Assembly: GCF_026586805.1 (NCBI RefSeq)
Contig: NZ_JAPFHA010000005.1
Location: 124,001 to 188,000 of the forward strand
Length of the DNA: 64,000 nucleotides
From: Niveibacterium sp. 24ML
GTDB lineage: Bacteria; Pseudomonadota; Gammaproteobacteria; Burkholderiales; Rhodocyclaceae
Reading direction: 5' to 3'
This document shows, one piece after another, positions 1 through 8,968 of this stretch; positions within the stretch are counted from its first letter, which is position 1; every line of letters starts with the position of its first letter. The notes beneath the pieces are model-generated. The model saw nothing but the letters and a program-made list of their open reading frames with translations. It did no database searches and had not been told where the DNA came from. A program made the position numbers and the translations under genes.

Positions 1-600
1 CACCAGCGGCCCCATCGTGTGGTGGCCGGTGAAGTGGATCAGATCCAGCGTGCGGTTGTTGTTCGTCGTCTTGAGGCCGTCGTAGGTGTTCTTCCACGCC
101 GTGCCCCAGCTCGGGTTGTTGTAGCGCGCAATGTTGTTGAGCTCGTTGAGGCTCTGCACGTTGTTGATCACCGCGCCCGACATCGTGACGTGAATCTGCC
201 CCTTGCCGCCACCGAAGCCCTGCAGCTCATTGGCCACCTGCATCGGCCAGCCCATGTAGGCGCCCGACTTGGCATCCTGGTCGTAGTACTTGTTACTTTC
301 CAGCGCGTCGTGCGGCATGATGCCGCCGCCCTGCGATGCCGGCAGGAAGTAGCTGTAGCCGGCGGGAGGGCTCTTCTTGAGGTTGATCACCTCGCCGTCG
401 TAGGTGTAGCGCACCGGCGAACCGATCGCGGTGCTGTTGTACTTCGCCGCCACATCGACCGCGTAGAACGGCCAGAAATTCGGCATATGGTTGTGATACA
501 CGTGCGCGGCAGGAATGCCGGCCTCCACCTCTGCCACCGTCAGCCCGGTCGCGAACAGCGTCGCGACGCACAGGGCAAGTGGCTTCATGCGAAAACGCAT
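1..600 (-). CDS. Putative glycoside hydrolase family 57 enzyme, N-terminal part (runs off the left edge)
   Basis: Secreted or periplasmic polysaccharide hydrolase, probably alpha-glucan-active if the GH57 assignment holds. The frame is open from the ATG at 600 to position 1, giving 200 residues without a stop. Residues 1-28 form a signal peptide with a basic start and a hydrophobic core ending near VEAG. The following HVYHNHMPNFWPF resembles the HxHQP-type first conserved region of GH57. Residues about 190-200 (FTGHHTMGPLV) resemble the family's GHxxxxPL strand. A purine-rich ribosome site precedes the ATG. The catalytic nucleophile and acid lie beyond the edge, so activity cannot be judged. 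The family call rests on motif resemblance. Confidence 0.6.
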   Translation of the reverse strand, partial: MRFRMKPLALCVATLFATGLTVAEVEAGIPAAHVYHNHMPNFWPFYAVDVAAKYNSTAIGSPVRYTYDGEVINLKKSPPAGYSYFLPASQGGGIMPHDALESNKYYDQDAKSGAYMGWPMQVANELQGFGGGKGQIHVTMSGAVINNVQSLNELNNIARYNNPSWGTAWKNTYDGLKTTNNNRTLDLIHFTGHHTMGPLV

Positions 601-1120
601 GGTCTTCTCCTCTGGAACCTTCTGTTGTTTTGGGCCTGCTCCGCGGGTGCGACGGGTGCTGCCCCGGTCCGTTCGATGCGGCCGGCGAGTAGGGTTGAGG
701 GGCCTTGCGGGGGCGCGCTGCGCTGCTGGAGCAGGGGGCAAACGGAAAGCGCGTGCAAGGCGGCACTGCGCCGCTCGCAGCGCGAGCGGACAAAGGCGGA
801 CATGGGCTTGGCGGCGGCCGCGGCGCTAGCGCGGCGGCATCGGGCGCAGGGTTCGGGCGAGCATTGGCCGCGGCGGCGAAGCCGGGCGTGACGACGGAAG
901 TGGGCAGTCGAGCGCTGCGCGCGCGCATCTGAGCTTCATGCTGAAGACTCCATGGATCAATCCTGGACCATTGCCGGAGAAGCCCTACCACGACGCGCAA
1001 TCCGACCCGGGAGGGTCGGCACGTGGATCCGCAACGGAAGTGCCGGGTACCTTGATGGCACCTCGAATGTGTAGATAACAGTTAATCAGTGGATTTGTAA
1101 AATTTCAAGAAAATCTCATG

Positions 1121-1136
1121 TTGCATTGCGGTGCAA
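1121..1136. promoter_or_regulatory. Operator-like palindrome TTGCA-N6-TGCAA
   Basis: TTGCATTGCGGTGCAA is a 16-bp inverted repeat with 5-bp perfect arms in the AT-rich intergenic stretch. Its size and symmetry suit a dimeric repressor. The regulator is unknown, and a single site could occur by chance. Confidence 0.35.
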
Positions 1137-1195
1137 TATCGGTGTGAAATAAGTCACAACCAACAGCAAAGCCAAGCGGATGTAAGATGGTGCGC

Positions 1196-1213
1196 TGCAG
1201 CAAATTTGTTGCA
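1196..1213. promoter_or_regulatory. Second operator-like palindrome with TGCA arms
   Basis: TGCAGCAAATTTGTTGCA is a near-perfect 18-bp palindrome; only the pair flanking the CAAATTTG core mismatches. It shares TGCA half-sites with the palindrome about 75 bp upstream, suggesting two sites for one regulator. It lies about 115 bp before the TPR gene start. Confidence 0.35.
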
Positions 1214-1325
1214 AAAACTAATTGCCCGATAAACAAAACTGCATCGCAGCGTGTCCGCGATGCATCAGTTCGCCACCTCGGCGCCGATAAACAGACCAGG
1301 ACACTCTGCCGCCCCCAGGCCCAGA

Positions 1326-3398
1326 ATGGATTCACAGAGCACCCCCCTCGCGCCGGATCCCGAACTGCTTGCCGCCGAAGCGCTCTACTTCGAGGGCCGG
1401 CTGGACGAGGCGATCACATGCCTGGAGGCAGCAGCCGATCGCGCGCAAGGCGCCGGCGATCTGCGCGGCGCGGCGCGCCGTGCCGCGCGCCGAGGGCGCT
1501 ATCTGGGCGTGCGCAACCGCAATGTCGACGCCTTGCTCGGCATGGTGGGTGCGGCGGTGCTGGCGCACCGGAGCGCCGACCCGGTGGCGATGGCGGAACT
1601 GCGCCAGGCGATGGGCCTGGTCCTTGCGATCCTCGGCCTCAAGCCGCTGGCGCGCGCGGCCAACGCCGCGGCGATACGTGATTTCGCAGCGCAGGGCGAC
1701 ACCGAGGCGGTCCTTCGCTCGCGCCTCGATTTCAGCTTCGTGCTGGGGATGTGCGGCGAGTTTGAGGCCTGCTGTGAGCTTGCCGAGCCCCTGCTGGCCG
1801 AATTCGTCAGCCGGGGCGACCTGATCCCGGCCATCGCGACGGCCAACAACCACGCGTCTGCGCTGGTCGAGCTCGGCCGCTTCGATGCCGCGCAGGATTT
1901 GCTCGCGCCCTGGATTGCCCATGACGCCGTGCCCAGCCACCACAAGCTGCGCTGCTACGAAACCCTGCTGACGGTGGCGCTCGCGGCGCGCCAGTTCGAC
2001 GAGGCACGCTTCGTCGCCGGCGTGCTGGCGCGCGGCGCGGCAGAAACACGGCCGGATCTCGCGCACCGCTCGGCGCGCTTCTTCCAGGCCCGCATTGCGT
2101 GGGCAGAAGGCGACGGGCGCCGCGCGCTCGAACTGCTGCGTGACGTGCTGCAAGACCCCGCCACCCTGCGGCAGGACTGGTTGCAGAAGGCGTCCGACCT
2201 GCTCATCGACATCGCGCGCGACCAGCAAGACCTGATGCTGCAGGCGCAGGGGTACCGCCACCTGATGGCGCTCTCCGACAATCGCGCGCAGGCAGATCGG
2301 CGTGTCACCGAGGCGCTGATCCGCCGCGACTGCGCCTGGGCCTTTGACCCCGCGCGTGCCAGCGCCACCGCGCTGCCCGATGCGCCTGCGGTGAGCGAGG
2401 TCTGGCTTACCTACCACCGTGGCGGCGATCCGCAGCGCGCCTTCGCGCTGGCGGAAGCGGCCCGAGCCGATGCGCTCGCCGCCGGCGAGCGGATCATCGC
2501 CGCCCGGCTGCTCGGCCTGATGGCGCGCCTGGGTGGCTTGCTCGGGCGCGGCGAAGCGGCGCTGGGCTGGGCGGTGCAGGCGGTGTGCGAGGCAGCGGAT
2601 CTGCCCGATCTGCGCCTGGAAATGGAGCTGCGCCGCTCACTCGCGGTGTGCCTGGGTTCGCTTGGCCTGATCGATGCGGGGCTTGCCGTGCTTGCCTGCG
2701 CGGCGCACAACAGCGAAGCGCTGGGCGGCGAGGGCGGCCACTGGATTGCGCTCGATCAACTCTTCCTGCTCGCTAGCGGCGGGCGGCACGCGGCGGCCTG
2801 CGAGCTGGCCGGCCCGCTCACCGGGCAACTGGCCGCCGCCGGCGAATGGGTGCCGGCGCTGCTGGCCGCCAACAACCATGCCTGCTCATTGTCGGAACTC
2901 GGGCGCAATGACGAAGCTGGTGCCTTGCTGCAAACCTGGCTGGCGCGCAGTGAAGTGCCCGAATCGCGCAAGGCGCGCGCACGCGACAGCCTGATCGATG
3001 TCCTGCTGGCCAACGCGCAGTACGACGAGGTGGATGCCCTGCTCGAGGCCGCTGAACGCGAATCGAATCCTGAGCGCGGCCTGCTCGGCCCGCTCGGCAT
3101 CACCCTGCACCGGGGCCGCCTTGCCTGGCTGCGGGGCGATTCCGCGCAAGCCCTGCAAAGCCTGCGCAGCGTCATCGACAACCCGGCGGCGCTGCGCGAA
3201 GACTGGTTGCGCAAGGCAAGCACCGTGCTGATCGCGATCGCCAGCGAAACCAACGACTACGCCTTGCAGGACGCCGCCTGGCAAAGGCTGATCGGCATCA
3301 ACCGCGCCCGCGCCGAACGTGACCGGCGCATCACTGCGCTGATCCTGCGCCAGCAATTTGCCTGGGTGTTCGAGGACGCCGACGCGCTCAGCGGCTGA
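1326..3398 (+). CDS. TPR-like helical repeat protein with two homologous halves
   Basis: Function unknown; probably a cytoplasmic protein-interaction scaffold. It has 690 residues from the ATG at 1326, and no signal peptide or membrane segment is seen. Paired Ala/Leu-rich helices of TPR type fill the chain. The second half repeats the first: a block with LRDVLQDPATLRQDWLQKAS, about 20 residues before RRDCAWAFD, is matched by one with LRSVIDNPAALREDWLRKAS before RQQFAWVFED. In both halves NNHA(S/C)xLxELGR precedes these blocks. Such TPR arrays are often fused to GGDEF output domains, but none is attached here. A GTG at 1251 in frame would add 25 residues and lacks a ribosome site. The last 11 bp overlap the convergent lipoprotein gene. 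Confidence 0.75.
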   Translation: MDSQSTPLAPDPELLAAEALYFEGRLDEAITCLEAAADRAQGAGDLRGAARRAARRGRYLGVRNRNVDALLGMVGAAVLAHRSADPVAMAELRQAMGLVLAILGLKPLARAANAAAIRDFAAQGDTEAVLRSRLDFSFVLGMCGEFEACCELAEPLLAEFVSRGDLIPAIATANNHASALVELGRFDAAQDLLAPWIAHDAVPSHHKLRCYETLLTVALAARQFDEARFVAGVLARGAAETRPDLAHRSARFFQARIAWAEGDGRRALELLRDVLQDPATLRQDWLQKASDLLIDIARDQQDLMLQAQGYRHLMALSDNRAQADRRVTEALIRRDCAWAFDPARASATALPDAPAVSEVWLTYHRGGDPQRAFALAEAARADALAAGERIIAARLLGLMARLGGLLGRGEAALGWAVQAVCEAADLPDLRLEMELRRSLAVCLGSLGLIDAGLAVLACAAHNSEALGGEGGHWIALDQLFLLASGGRHAAACELAGPLTGQLAAAGEWVPALLAANNHACSLSELGRNDEAGALLQTWLARSEVPESRKARARDSLIDVLLANAQYDEVDALLEAAERESNPERGLLGPLGITLHRGRLAWLRGDSAQALQSLRSVIDNPAALREDWLRKASTVLIAIASETNDYALQDAAWQRLIGINRARAERDRRITALILRQQFAWVFEDADALSG

Positions 3399-3846
3399 CG
3401 CGTGAGGTGCCGCCGCTCGAGAGCAGGCGCACCTTGTCGCCCACCTTGAAGTCGTCCTGCTCGGAGACCGCCTGCACCACCGCAATGGTTTCGCCGCGCG
3501 CCATCCGCAGCGTGATCTCCACCGCCTGCGAGCGTGTGGCGGCCTCTTCGACCGTCGAACCGACGATGCCACCCGCCACCGCGCCGACCACGGCCGCGAT
3601 GTCCGCACCCTTGCCCTGGCCGACCGCGCTGCCGGCAATGCCGCCGATGGCCGCGCCGGCGATCGTGCCGATCGGTGTCTTGGTGCCTTCGAGCACCACC
3701 GGGCGCAGGGCGACGATCTCGCCGTATTCCACCGTCTGCACCTTGCGTGCTTCCTCACGCGAGTAACTGTCGCCCGAGAGCGTGGACATGCAGGCGCTCA
3801 AACTCAGGCAGAGGGCGCTGGCGAGAACGAGGCTGTGAAGTTTCAT
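3388..3846 (-). CDS. Glycine-zipper outer-membrane lipoprotein (SlyB / 17-kDa antigen family)
   Basis: Lipoprotein thought to stabilise the outer membrane. The 152-residue product has a signal peptide ending in the lipobox LSAC, with Cys19 as the predicted lipidated residue. The middle (about 59-100) is a glycine-zipper hairpin, IAGAAIGGIAGSAVGQGKG followed by VVGAVAGGIVGS, as in the SlyB/Rickettsia 17-kDa antigen family. A short beta-rich C-terminal domain follows. AGGAG precedes the ATG at good spacing. The 3' end overlaps the convergent TPR gene by 11 bp. Family assignment is firm; the precise orthologue is not. Confidence 0.85.
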   Translation of the reverse strand: MKLHSLVLASALCLSLSACMSTLSGDSYSREEARKVQTVEYGEIVALRPVVLEGTKTPIGTIAGAAIGGIAGSAVGQGKGADIAAVVGAVAGGIVGSTVEEAATRSQAVEITLRMARGETIAVVQAVSEQDDFKVGDKVRLLSSGGTSRVSR

Positions 3847-3900
3847 GACTGACTCCTGATTGGGCCCCGGCGCGGCCGGCCTGCCGGGTGTGATGCTGCC

Positions 3901-6555
3901 TTAACGCGCCAGCCGGGCAGGTGGCTGACAGGCGCCATGTCGCCGCAGCCGCCCACGCAGCGCGAATTTGCGCGTCTCTTCCAGCACGAACAGCAGGGCT
4001 GCGGCGCCGGCGAAGACCAGCCACAGCCAGGCCGGCAGGGCGGTCGTGCCGAACAGCAATTGCCCCGCCGGGGTGTAGACGATGAGCGCCAGCAAGCCCA
4101 GCTCGCAGACCAGGCCGACGAGCAGCAGCGGGTTCTTGCGCAGCGGCAGGCGCCAACTGGCCGCGAGCGGATCGCGGCAGACAAACAGATTCGCCACCTG
4201 CGCCGCTACGATGGCGGCGAGGCAGGCGGTGGTGGCGCTGAGGTAGAGCGGATCATGCCGCGCCAGCGATTGGCCCCACTGCCAGCCGCCCAGGTGCAGC
4301 ACGAGGAAGAACGCGGCCATCGATACCGCGCCCTGGATCATGCCCAGCCACAGGTAGGCACGCAGCAGCACCGGCCACGAGAGCAGGCGTTCGCCCCGGC
4401 GCCGCGGCGGCTGGCGCATCACGTCCTCGCGCGGCGGCTCGGCCCCCAGTGCCAGCGCGGGGACAAGATCGGTGCCAAGGTCGACGGCGAGGATCTGGAT
4501 CACCGTGAGCGGCAAGGGAATGCGCAGCAGCACGAAGGCCAGGTAGGGGACGACTTCCGGGATGTTGGAGGTGAGGATGTAGGTGAGGAACTTGCGCAGG
4601 TTCTCGAACACCGCACGGCCTTCCTCGACCGCGTTGACGATGCTGCCGAAGTGGTCGTCCAGCAGCACCAGATCGGCCGCCTCCTTGGCGACATCGGTGC
4701 CGCTCAGGCCCATTGCGATGCCGATGTCGGCCGTCTTGAGCGCCGGCGCGTCGTTCACGCCGTCGCCGGTAACGGCAACGATCTCGCCCTTGCGTTGCAG
4801 TGCCTGCACCACCAGCATCTTCTGTTCGGCGCTGACGCGGGCGAACAGCACCTCGGGTGCGTCGAGCGCCAGTTGCAACTGCGCCGGCGTCATTTTCCGC
4901 ACCGCGTCGCCGCGCAGCACGCTGGGCGACGCGCCGCGTACCAGACCGATCTGGCGCGCAATGGCCAGCGCGGTGCCGGGGTGGTCGCCGGTGATCATGA
5001 TCACGCGGATGCCGGCCCCATGGCAGCGCGCCACCGCTTCGGCCACGTCGGCGCGTGGCGGGTCTTCAAGGCCGATCAGGCCGTACAGGCACAGGCCCGC
5101 TTCGGCAATTGGCTCGCCGGCCTTGAAGTGGCGGCCGGCGCAGGCCAGCACGCGCAAGCCGGCGGTGGCCATGGCGTCCTGCTCGCGGGCGAAGTGCGCG
5201 CGCGCGTGCGCGTCGAGCGCCACCTCGCCGGCACTCGTCCAGCGTGTGGCACAGCACGGCAGCACCGATTCGGGCGCGCCCTTGCACAGCAGCAGGCTGC
5301 CCTCGGCGCTGGCCAGCATCACCGACATGCGGCGGCGGTCGGCGTCGAAGGGCAACTCGCCGGTGCGCGGCGCCAGCGCTGGCTTGCCACCGAAGGCCCA
5401 GAGCGCCAGTTCCATCGAATCGCCGCTTGCGCCGGTGGGCGGAAAGCGCAGATCGTGGCACTGCCCGGCGACCTCACGCAGCGCGGCGGGCGCTGTGTCG
5501 ACGCCCTGCCAGACGTGCCAGCGCGCCACCTTCATGCGGTTCTCGGTCAGGGTGCCGGTCTTGTCGGAGCAGATCACGGTGGTCGAACCCAGTGCTTCGA
5601 CCGCCGGCAGGTGCCGGACCAGCGCGTTGCGTTTGGCCATGCGTTGGGTGGCCATCGCCAGCGACAAGGTGACGGTGGGCAGGAGCCCCTCCGGCACGTT
5701 GGCGACGATCACGCCGATCGCGAACATGAAGGTGTCCCAGAAGGGCAGCCCGACCGCGTGGCCGATCAGGAAGAACACCACGCCAAGCCCGCTGGCGATC
5801 AGCGCGACGATGCGCGAAACGTGGCGGATCTCGCGCTGCAGCGGCGATTCCACCTCGCCGGCGGTTTGCGTCAGGTGCGCGATGCGCCCGAACTCGGTGT
5901 GCATGCCGGTCGCAAACACCAGTGCCGTGGCGCGGCCAGAGACCACCAGGGTGCCGGCGCGCAGCAGGTTGCGCGCGGCCTGCACGTCCGGCTCGCTCGC
6001 CGCTTCGGCCACGCCGGCACGCGCGTAGGCCTCGCCGGTGAGGGTCGCGAGATTCACCCGGATGCCGGTGCTTTCAAGAATGCGGCAGTCGGCTGGCACG
6101 CGATCGCCTTCAGCGATCAGCACGATGTCGCCCGGCACCAGCGCAACGGCCTCGATGGTCTGCTCGATGCCGTCGCGAATCACGATCACCTGCTGCGGCA
6201 ACAGCCCGCGCAAGGCGGCCAATGCGCGTTCGGCGCGCCAGCTTTGCCAGAACGAAAAAACGCCGTTGATGAGGATGACGCCAAGGATGGCCAGCGCCAG
6301 CGCGTGCATGCCTTCGCCGGGTTGGTAGTAATCGGCCAGCAGTGCGAGCGCCGCGCCGATCCACAGAATCAGCGCGAAGAAGTGGGTGAACTCGCGCAGG
6401 AACACCAGCCACACGGATTCACGCCGCGCGGCCTCAACCTGGTTGGCACCGTATTCGGCGGTGCGGCGCGCAACGTCCGCGGCCGACAAGCCCTGCGGCG
6501 AGCTGCGCAGGCTCGCGAGTGCGGCTTCCGGAGTCAGGTGGGCGATGTGTGTCAT
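3901..6555 (-). CDS. P-type cation-transporting ATPase (P2-like)
   Basis: ATP-driven cation pump of the inner membrane, 884 residues. An N-terminal cation-ATPase domain (about 1-45) is followed by the first membrane pair, the actuator domain, a PEGL-containing helix (288-291), the phosphorylation motif DKTGTLT with Asp331, an ATP-binding domain, the hinge GDGVNDAPALKTADIGIAMG, and a C-terminal membrane bundle. The order matches P2 pumps (Ca2+, Na+/K+-like). The actuator loop reads TGEA at 173-176 instead of TGES; the catalytic Glu is present. Membrane ligand residues do not let me name the ion. It appears to be transcribed alone. Confidence 0.85.
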   Translation of the reverse strand: MTHIAHLTPEAALASLRSSPQGLSAADVARRTAEYGANQVEAARRESVWLVFLREFTHFFALILWIGAALALLADYYQPGEGMHALALAILGVILINGVFSFWQSWRAERALAALRGLLPQQVIVIRDGIEQTIEAVALVPGDIVLIAEGDRVPADCRILESTGIRVNLATLTGEAYARAGVAEAASEPDVQAARNLLRAGTLVVSGRATALVFATGMHTEFGRIAHLTQTAGEVESPLQREIRHVSRIVALIASGLGVVFFLIGHAVGLPFWDTFMFAIGVIVANVPEGLLPTVTLSLAMATQRMAKRNALVRHLPAVEALGSTTVICSDKTGTLTENRMKVARWHVWQGVDTAPAALREVAGQCHDLRFPPTGASGDSMELALWAFGGKPALAPRTGELPFDADRRRMSVMLASAEGSLLLCKGAPESVLPCCATRWTSAGEVALDAHARAHFAREQDAMATAGLRVLACAGRHFKAGEPIAEAGLCLYGLIGLEDPPRADVAEAVARCHGAGIRVIMITGDHPGTALAIARQIGLVRGASPSVLRGDAVRKMTPAQLQLALDAPEVLFARVSAEQKMLVVQALQRKGEIVAVTGDGVNDAPALKTADIGIAMGLSGTDVAKEAADLVLLDDHFGSIVNAVEEGRAVFENLRKFLTYILTSNIPEVVPYLAFVLLRIPLPLTVIQILAVDLGTDLVPALALGAEPPREDVMRQPPRRRGERLLSWPVLLRAYLWLGMIQGAVSMAAFFLVLHLGGWQWGQSLARHDPLYLSATTACLAAIVAAQVANLFVCRDPLAASWRLPLRKNPLLLVGLVCELGLLALIVYTPAGQLLFGTTALPAWLWLVFAGAAALLFVLEETRKFALRGRLRRHGACQPPARLAR

Positions 6556-6673
6556 CTCGTGCGCCGCCAGGAAGGCGCACGAACCCGTGCGCGACAGGCA
6601 GACACCCGGATTGTGCGCCGGCCTGCGCGCGGCGACGAGCGGTTTTGCAGGGCGCGGCGCGCCCTGCGCGGGC

Positions 6674-7330
6674 TCAGGCGGCCTTGAGTGCGATGGCGGC
6701 GAGTACGCTGTCGCGCCGCGCGGCCATTTCGGGGCTCAGGTCCGGCATCGGCACAAAACCGGGCAGTGCGGCAACCCGGGCGAGCCAGTCGCGCACGCGC
6801 GGGAAAGGGGCGAGGTCGATCAAGCCGTGCTCGGCGACCGAGAGGTAGGGGAACATCGCCACATCGGCAATCGACGCCTGCTCGCCGGTCAGCCACTCGC
6901 CCAGCGCGAGCGTGCGCGACATGGCTTGCAGCAGGCGGATGCTGCGCTTGCTCACTTCGTCAGTCGGTGCTTCGCCACGGAAGACCACGCTGACGCGCGC
7001 CGCAGCCGGGCCGAATTGCACTTCGCTGGCGGCCGCGGCGAGCCAGCGGGTGACTTTGGCCAGGCCTTCCGGGTCCAGCGGTAGCCAGTGCTCGGCACCG
7101 TAGCGGCGCGCCAGGTACACCAGGATCGCCTGCGAATCGGCGAAGGTTTTCTCGCCGTCGGAGAGTACCGGCACCTGGCCCAGCGGGTTCAGCGCCAGCA
7201 TCTGCTCGGTCCGGTGCTCACCTTGTGCGAGGTTGAGCTCGCGCGTTTCGAAGGGGAGCCCGAGCAGGTTCAGAAACAGGCGAACCTTGTGGCAGTTGCC
7301 CGATTGCGCGTAGGTGTAGAGGGTGATCAT
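6674..7330 (-). CDS. Glutathione S-transferase family protein
   Basis: Cytosolic thiol transferase of 218 residues. The N-terminal thioredoxin-like domain starts MITLYTYAQSGNCHKVRLFL and has the cis-proline strand NPLGQVPVL and the glutathione-binding ADSQAILVYLA. The all-helical C-terminal domain holds the N-capping box motif SIADVAMFPY. The ATG at 7330 is chosen because GGGAGG lies just upstream and the domain starts there; an upstream in-frame start at 7462 would add a sequence unlike the family. The gene is divergent from a LysR regulator 195 bp away, which may control it. The substrate is unknown. Confidence 0.88.
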   Translation of the reverse strand: MITLYTYAQSGNCHKVRLFLNLLGLPFETRELNLAQGEHRTEQMLALNPLGQVPVLSDGEKTFADSQAILVYLARRYGAEHWLPLDPEGLAKVTRWLAAAASEVQFGPAAARVSVVFRGEAPTDEVSKRSIRLLQAMSRTLALGEWLTGEQASIADVAMFPYLSVAEHGLIDLAPFPRVRDWLARVAALPGFVPMPDLSPEMAARRDSVLAAIALKAA

Positions 7331-7524
7331 GGCCGTCCTCCCTTGGGTGAGGGCCGCAGCATGCGCCGCGAAGTATTGAATCCGTGTGACAGCGGCCGGC
7401 GGGCCAGCGCGAAGCGTGCCGCCGGCTGCAGCAAGCAAGGCGCGCATCATGGATCTATTCATCCGCCGGATAAATGGCTTTTGGTGGAATGGATTATTCC
7501 GCCATGTGAAGCAATAATGCCCCG

Positions 7525-8427
7525 ATGGACAAACTGCGCGAGATGGAAGCCTTCGTGCGCATCGTGGACGCAGGCAGCCTCACCGCGGCGGCCGAGGCGA
7601 TGCAGCTCTCCACACCGTCGATGGTGCGTCTGCTCGCCGGGCTGGAGCAGCGCGTCGGCGTGCGCCTGCTCAATCGCACCACCCGGCGCATGGCCCTGAC
7701 CCCCGAGGGGCGCGACTTCCACGCCCGCTGCCAGCGCATCCTGGCCGAGATCAGCGATGCCGAAGCCTTGCTGGGGCAGCCGGGTGAAGTGGCGCGCGGG
7801 CCGCTGCGCTTCACCGCCCCGGCCCTGTTCGGGCGCATGCATGTCTTGCCGCTCGCCACCGAGTTTGCGCGCCAGCACCCCGAGGTGCGCATCGAAGCCC
7901 TGCTCTTCGACCGCATCGTCGACATGGTCGAGGAGGGCGTCGACCTTGGCATCCGCATTGCCCATCTGCCGGACTCCGGCTTGGTCGCTCATGCCGTGGG
8001 TGAGGTGCGCCGTGTCTGGTGCGCCAGCCCTGCTTACCTGGCACGCGCTGGCTGGCCGCAGCACCCGCGCGAACTCGCGCGCCACGCCTGCCTGCGCTTT
8101 ACCGTGGTCTCGCCGCGGGCCGAGTGGCAGTACCTGGACGAAGGCGTGCGGCACGAAGTGCTCGTCAGCGGGCCGATCGCCAGCAACCAGGCCGCACCGC
8201 TCATCGATGCCTGTGTCGACGGGGTCGGCATCGGCATGTTCCTCTCTTACCAGGTCGCGCCGCTGGTCGAAGCGGGGCAGCTATGCGTGCTCCTGGCCGA
8301 CTACTGCTTGCCGCCCCTGCCGGTGAACGTGGTGTATCCGCAAGCGCGCCTATTGCCCGCGCGCACCCGCCTGTTCGTGGAATGCCTGCGACAGGCCCTG
8401 CCCGCGCGGATCGGCGCGTCGTTGTGA
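7525..8427 (+). CDS. LysR-family transcriptional regulator
   Basis: DNA-binding transcription factor of 300 residues. The N-terminal winged helix-turn-helix (about 1-60) reads MEAFVRIVDAGSLTAAAEAM with the recognition-helix region LSTPSMVRLLAGLEQRVG and LLNRTTRRMALTPEG. The remainder is the two-lobed periplasmic-binding-like effector domain, in the CrgA/DsdC-like group common in proteobacteria. It lies head-to-head with the glutathione S-transferase gene, the usual arrangement for a LysR regulator and its target. No T-N11-A box is claimed. The inducer is unknown. Confidence 0.9.
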   Translation: MDKLREMEAFVRIVDAGSLTAAAEAMQLSTPSMVRLLAGLEQRVGVRLLNRTTRRMALTPEGRDFHARCQRILAEISDAEALLGQPGEVARGPLRFTAPALFGRMHVLPLATEFARQHPEVRIEALLFDRIVDMVEEGVDLGIRIAHLPDSGLVAHAVGEVRRVWCASPAYLARAGWPQHPRELARHACLRFTVVSPRAEWQYLDEGVRHEVLVSGPIASNQAAPLIDACVDGVGIGMFLSYQVAPLVEAGQLCVLLADYCLPPLPVNVVYPQARLLPARTRLFVECLRQALPARIGASL

Positions 8428-8431
8428 GCGT

Positions 8432-8968
8432 TCAGGACAGCAGGAAAGCGCCCAGTAACGCCGCGCCAGCCAGCACCCAAAGCGGGTTGAAACGCGCACG
8501 CCAGTAGGCCGCCGCCGCAACGCCTGCGACAAGCCAGCCGCGCCAGTCGGTGGCGGCTGCCGCGTTCAGCAGCCAGCCGCTGCCCAGCACCAGCCCGATC
8601 GTGACCGGCGCAAGGCCGCGCTCCAGGGCCTGCCGCCCGGGCGATGCGCGCAGGCGTTCCCAGGCCTTGCCGACCGTGAAGGCCAGCACGGAAGAGGGTC
8701 CGCAGATCCCCGCCGTGGCCAGCAGTGCGCCGGGAATCCCGCCCAGCTTCCAGCCAATCAGCGTCACCACCAGTACGTTCGGGCCGGGCGCCGTCGCCGC
8801 AATGGCAAAGAGGGTGGCGAACTCCGGCCCGCTCAGCCAGCGGTGGATATCGACAACCTGGCGGTGCAGCTCGGGCACGATGGCATTGGCGCCACCTACG
8901 GCCACCAGCGAGAGGGTGGCGCAGCCAAGCAGCAGTTCGCCCAGGCTTGGCGCTGCCGCGTTGCTCAT
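8432..8968 (-). CDS. Chromate transporter ChrA family, second half-size subunit
   Basis: Inner-membrane protein of 178 residues with five or six hydrophobic segments, one half of a CHR-type transporter. The motif region VAVGGANAIVPELHRQVV followed by ATAPGPNVLVVTLIGW matches the conserved CHR half-domain with its PGP(N) turn. Its ATG overlaps the stop of the upstream half-size gene (ATGA), indicating translational coupling and assembly as a heterodimer. It ends 4 bp from the convergent LysR gene. Chromate efflux is the family's known activity; the natural substrate here is unproven. Confidence 0.85.
   Translation of the reverse strand: MSNAAAPSLGELLLGCATLSLVAVGGANAIVPELHRQVVDIHRWLSGPEFATLFAIAATAPGPNVLVVTLIGWKLGGIPGALLATAGICGPSSVLAFTVGKAWERLRASPGRQALERGLAPVTIGLVLGSGWLLNAAAATDWRGWLVAGVAAAAYWRARFNPLWVLAGAALLGAFLLS

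Larger units (their letters stand above)
601..1325. other. Long intergenic region between divergent genes
   Basis: No credible gene is seen. The half next to the GH57-like gene is very GC-rich and opens frames on both strands that look like chance. The half next to the TPR gene (about 1060-1250) is distinctly AT-rich and holds two palindromes, annotated separately. It probably carries the promoters of both divergent genes. Confidence 0.6.
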
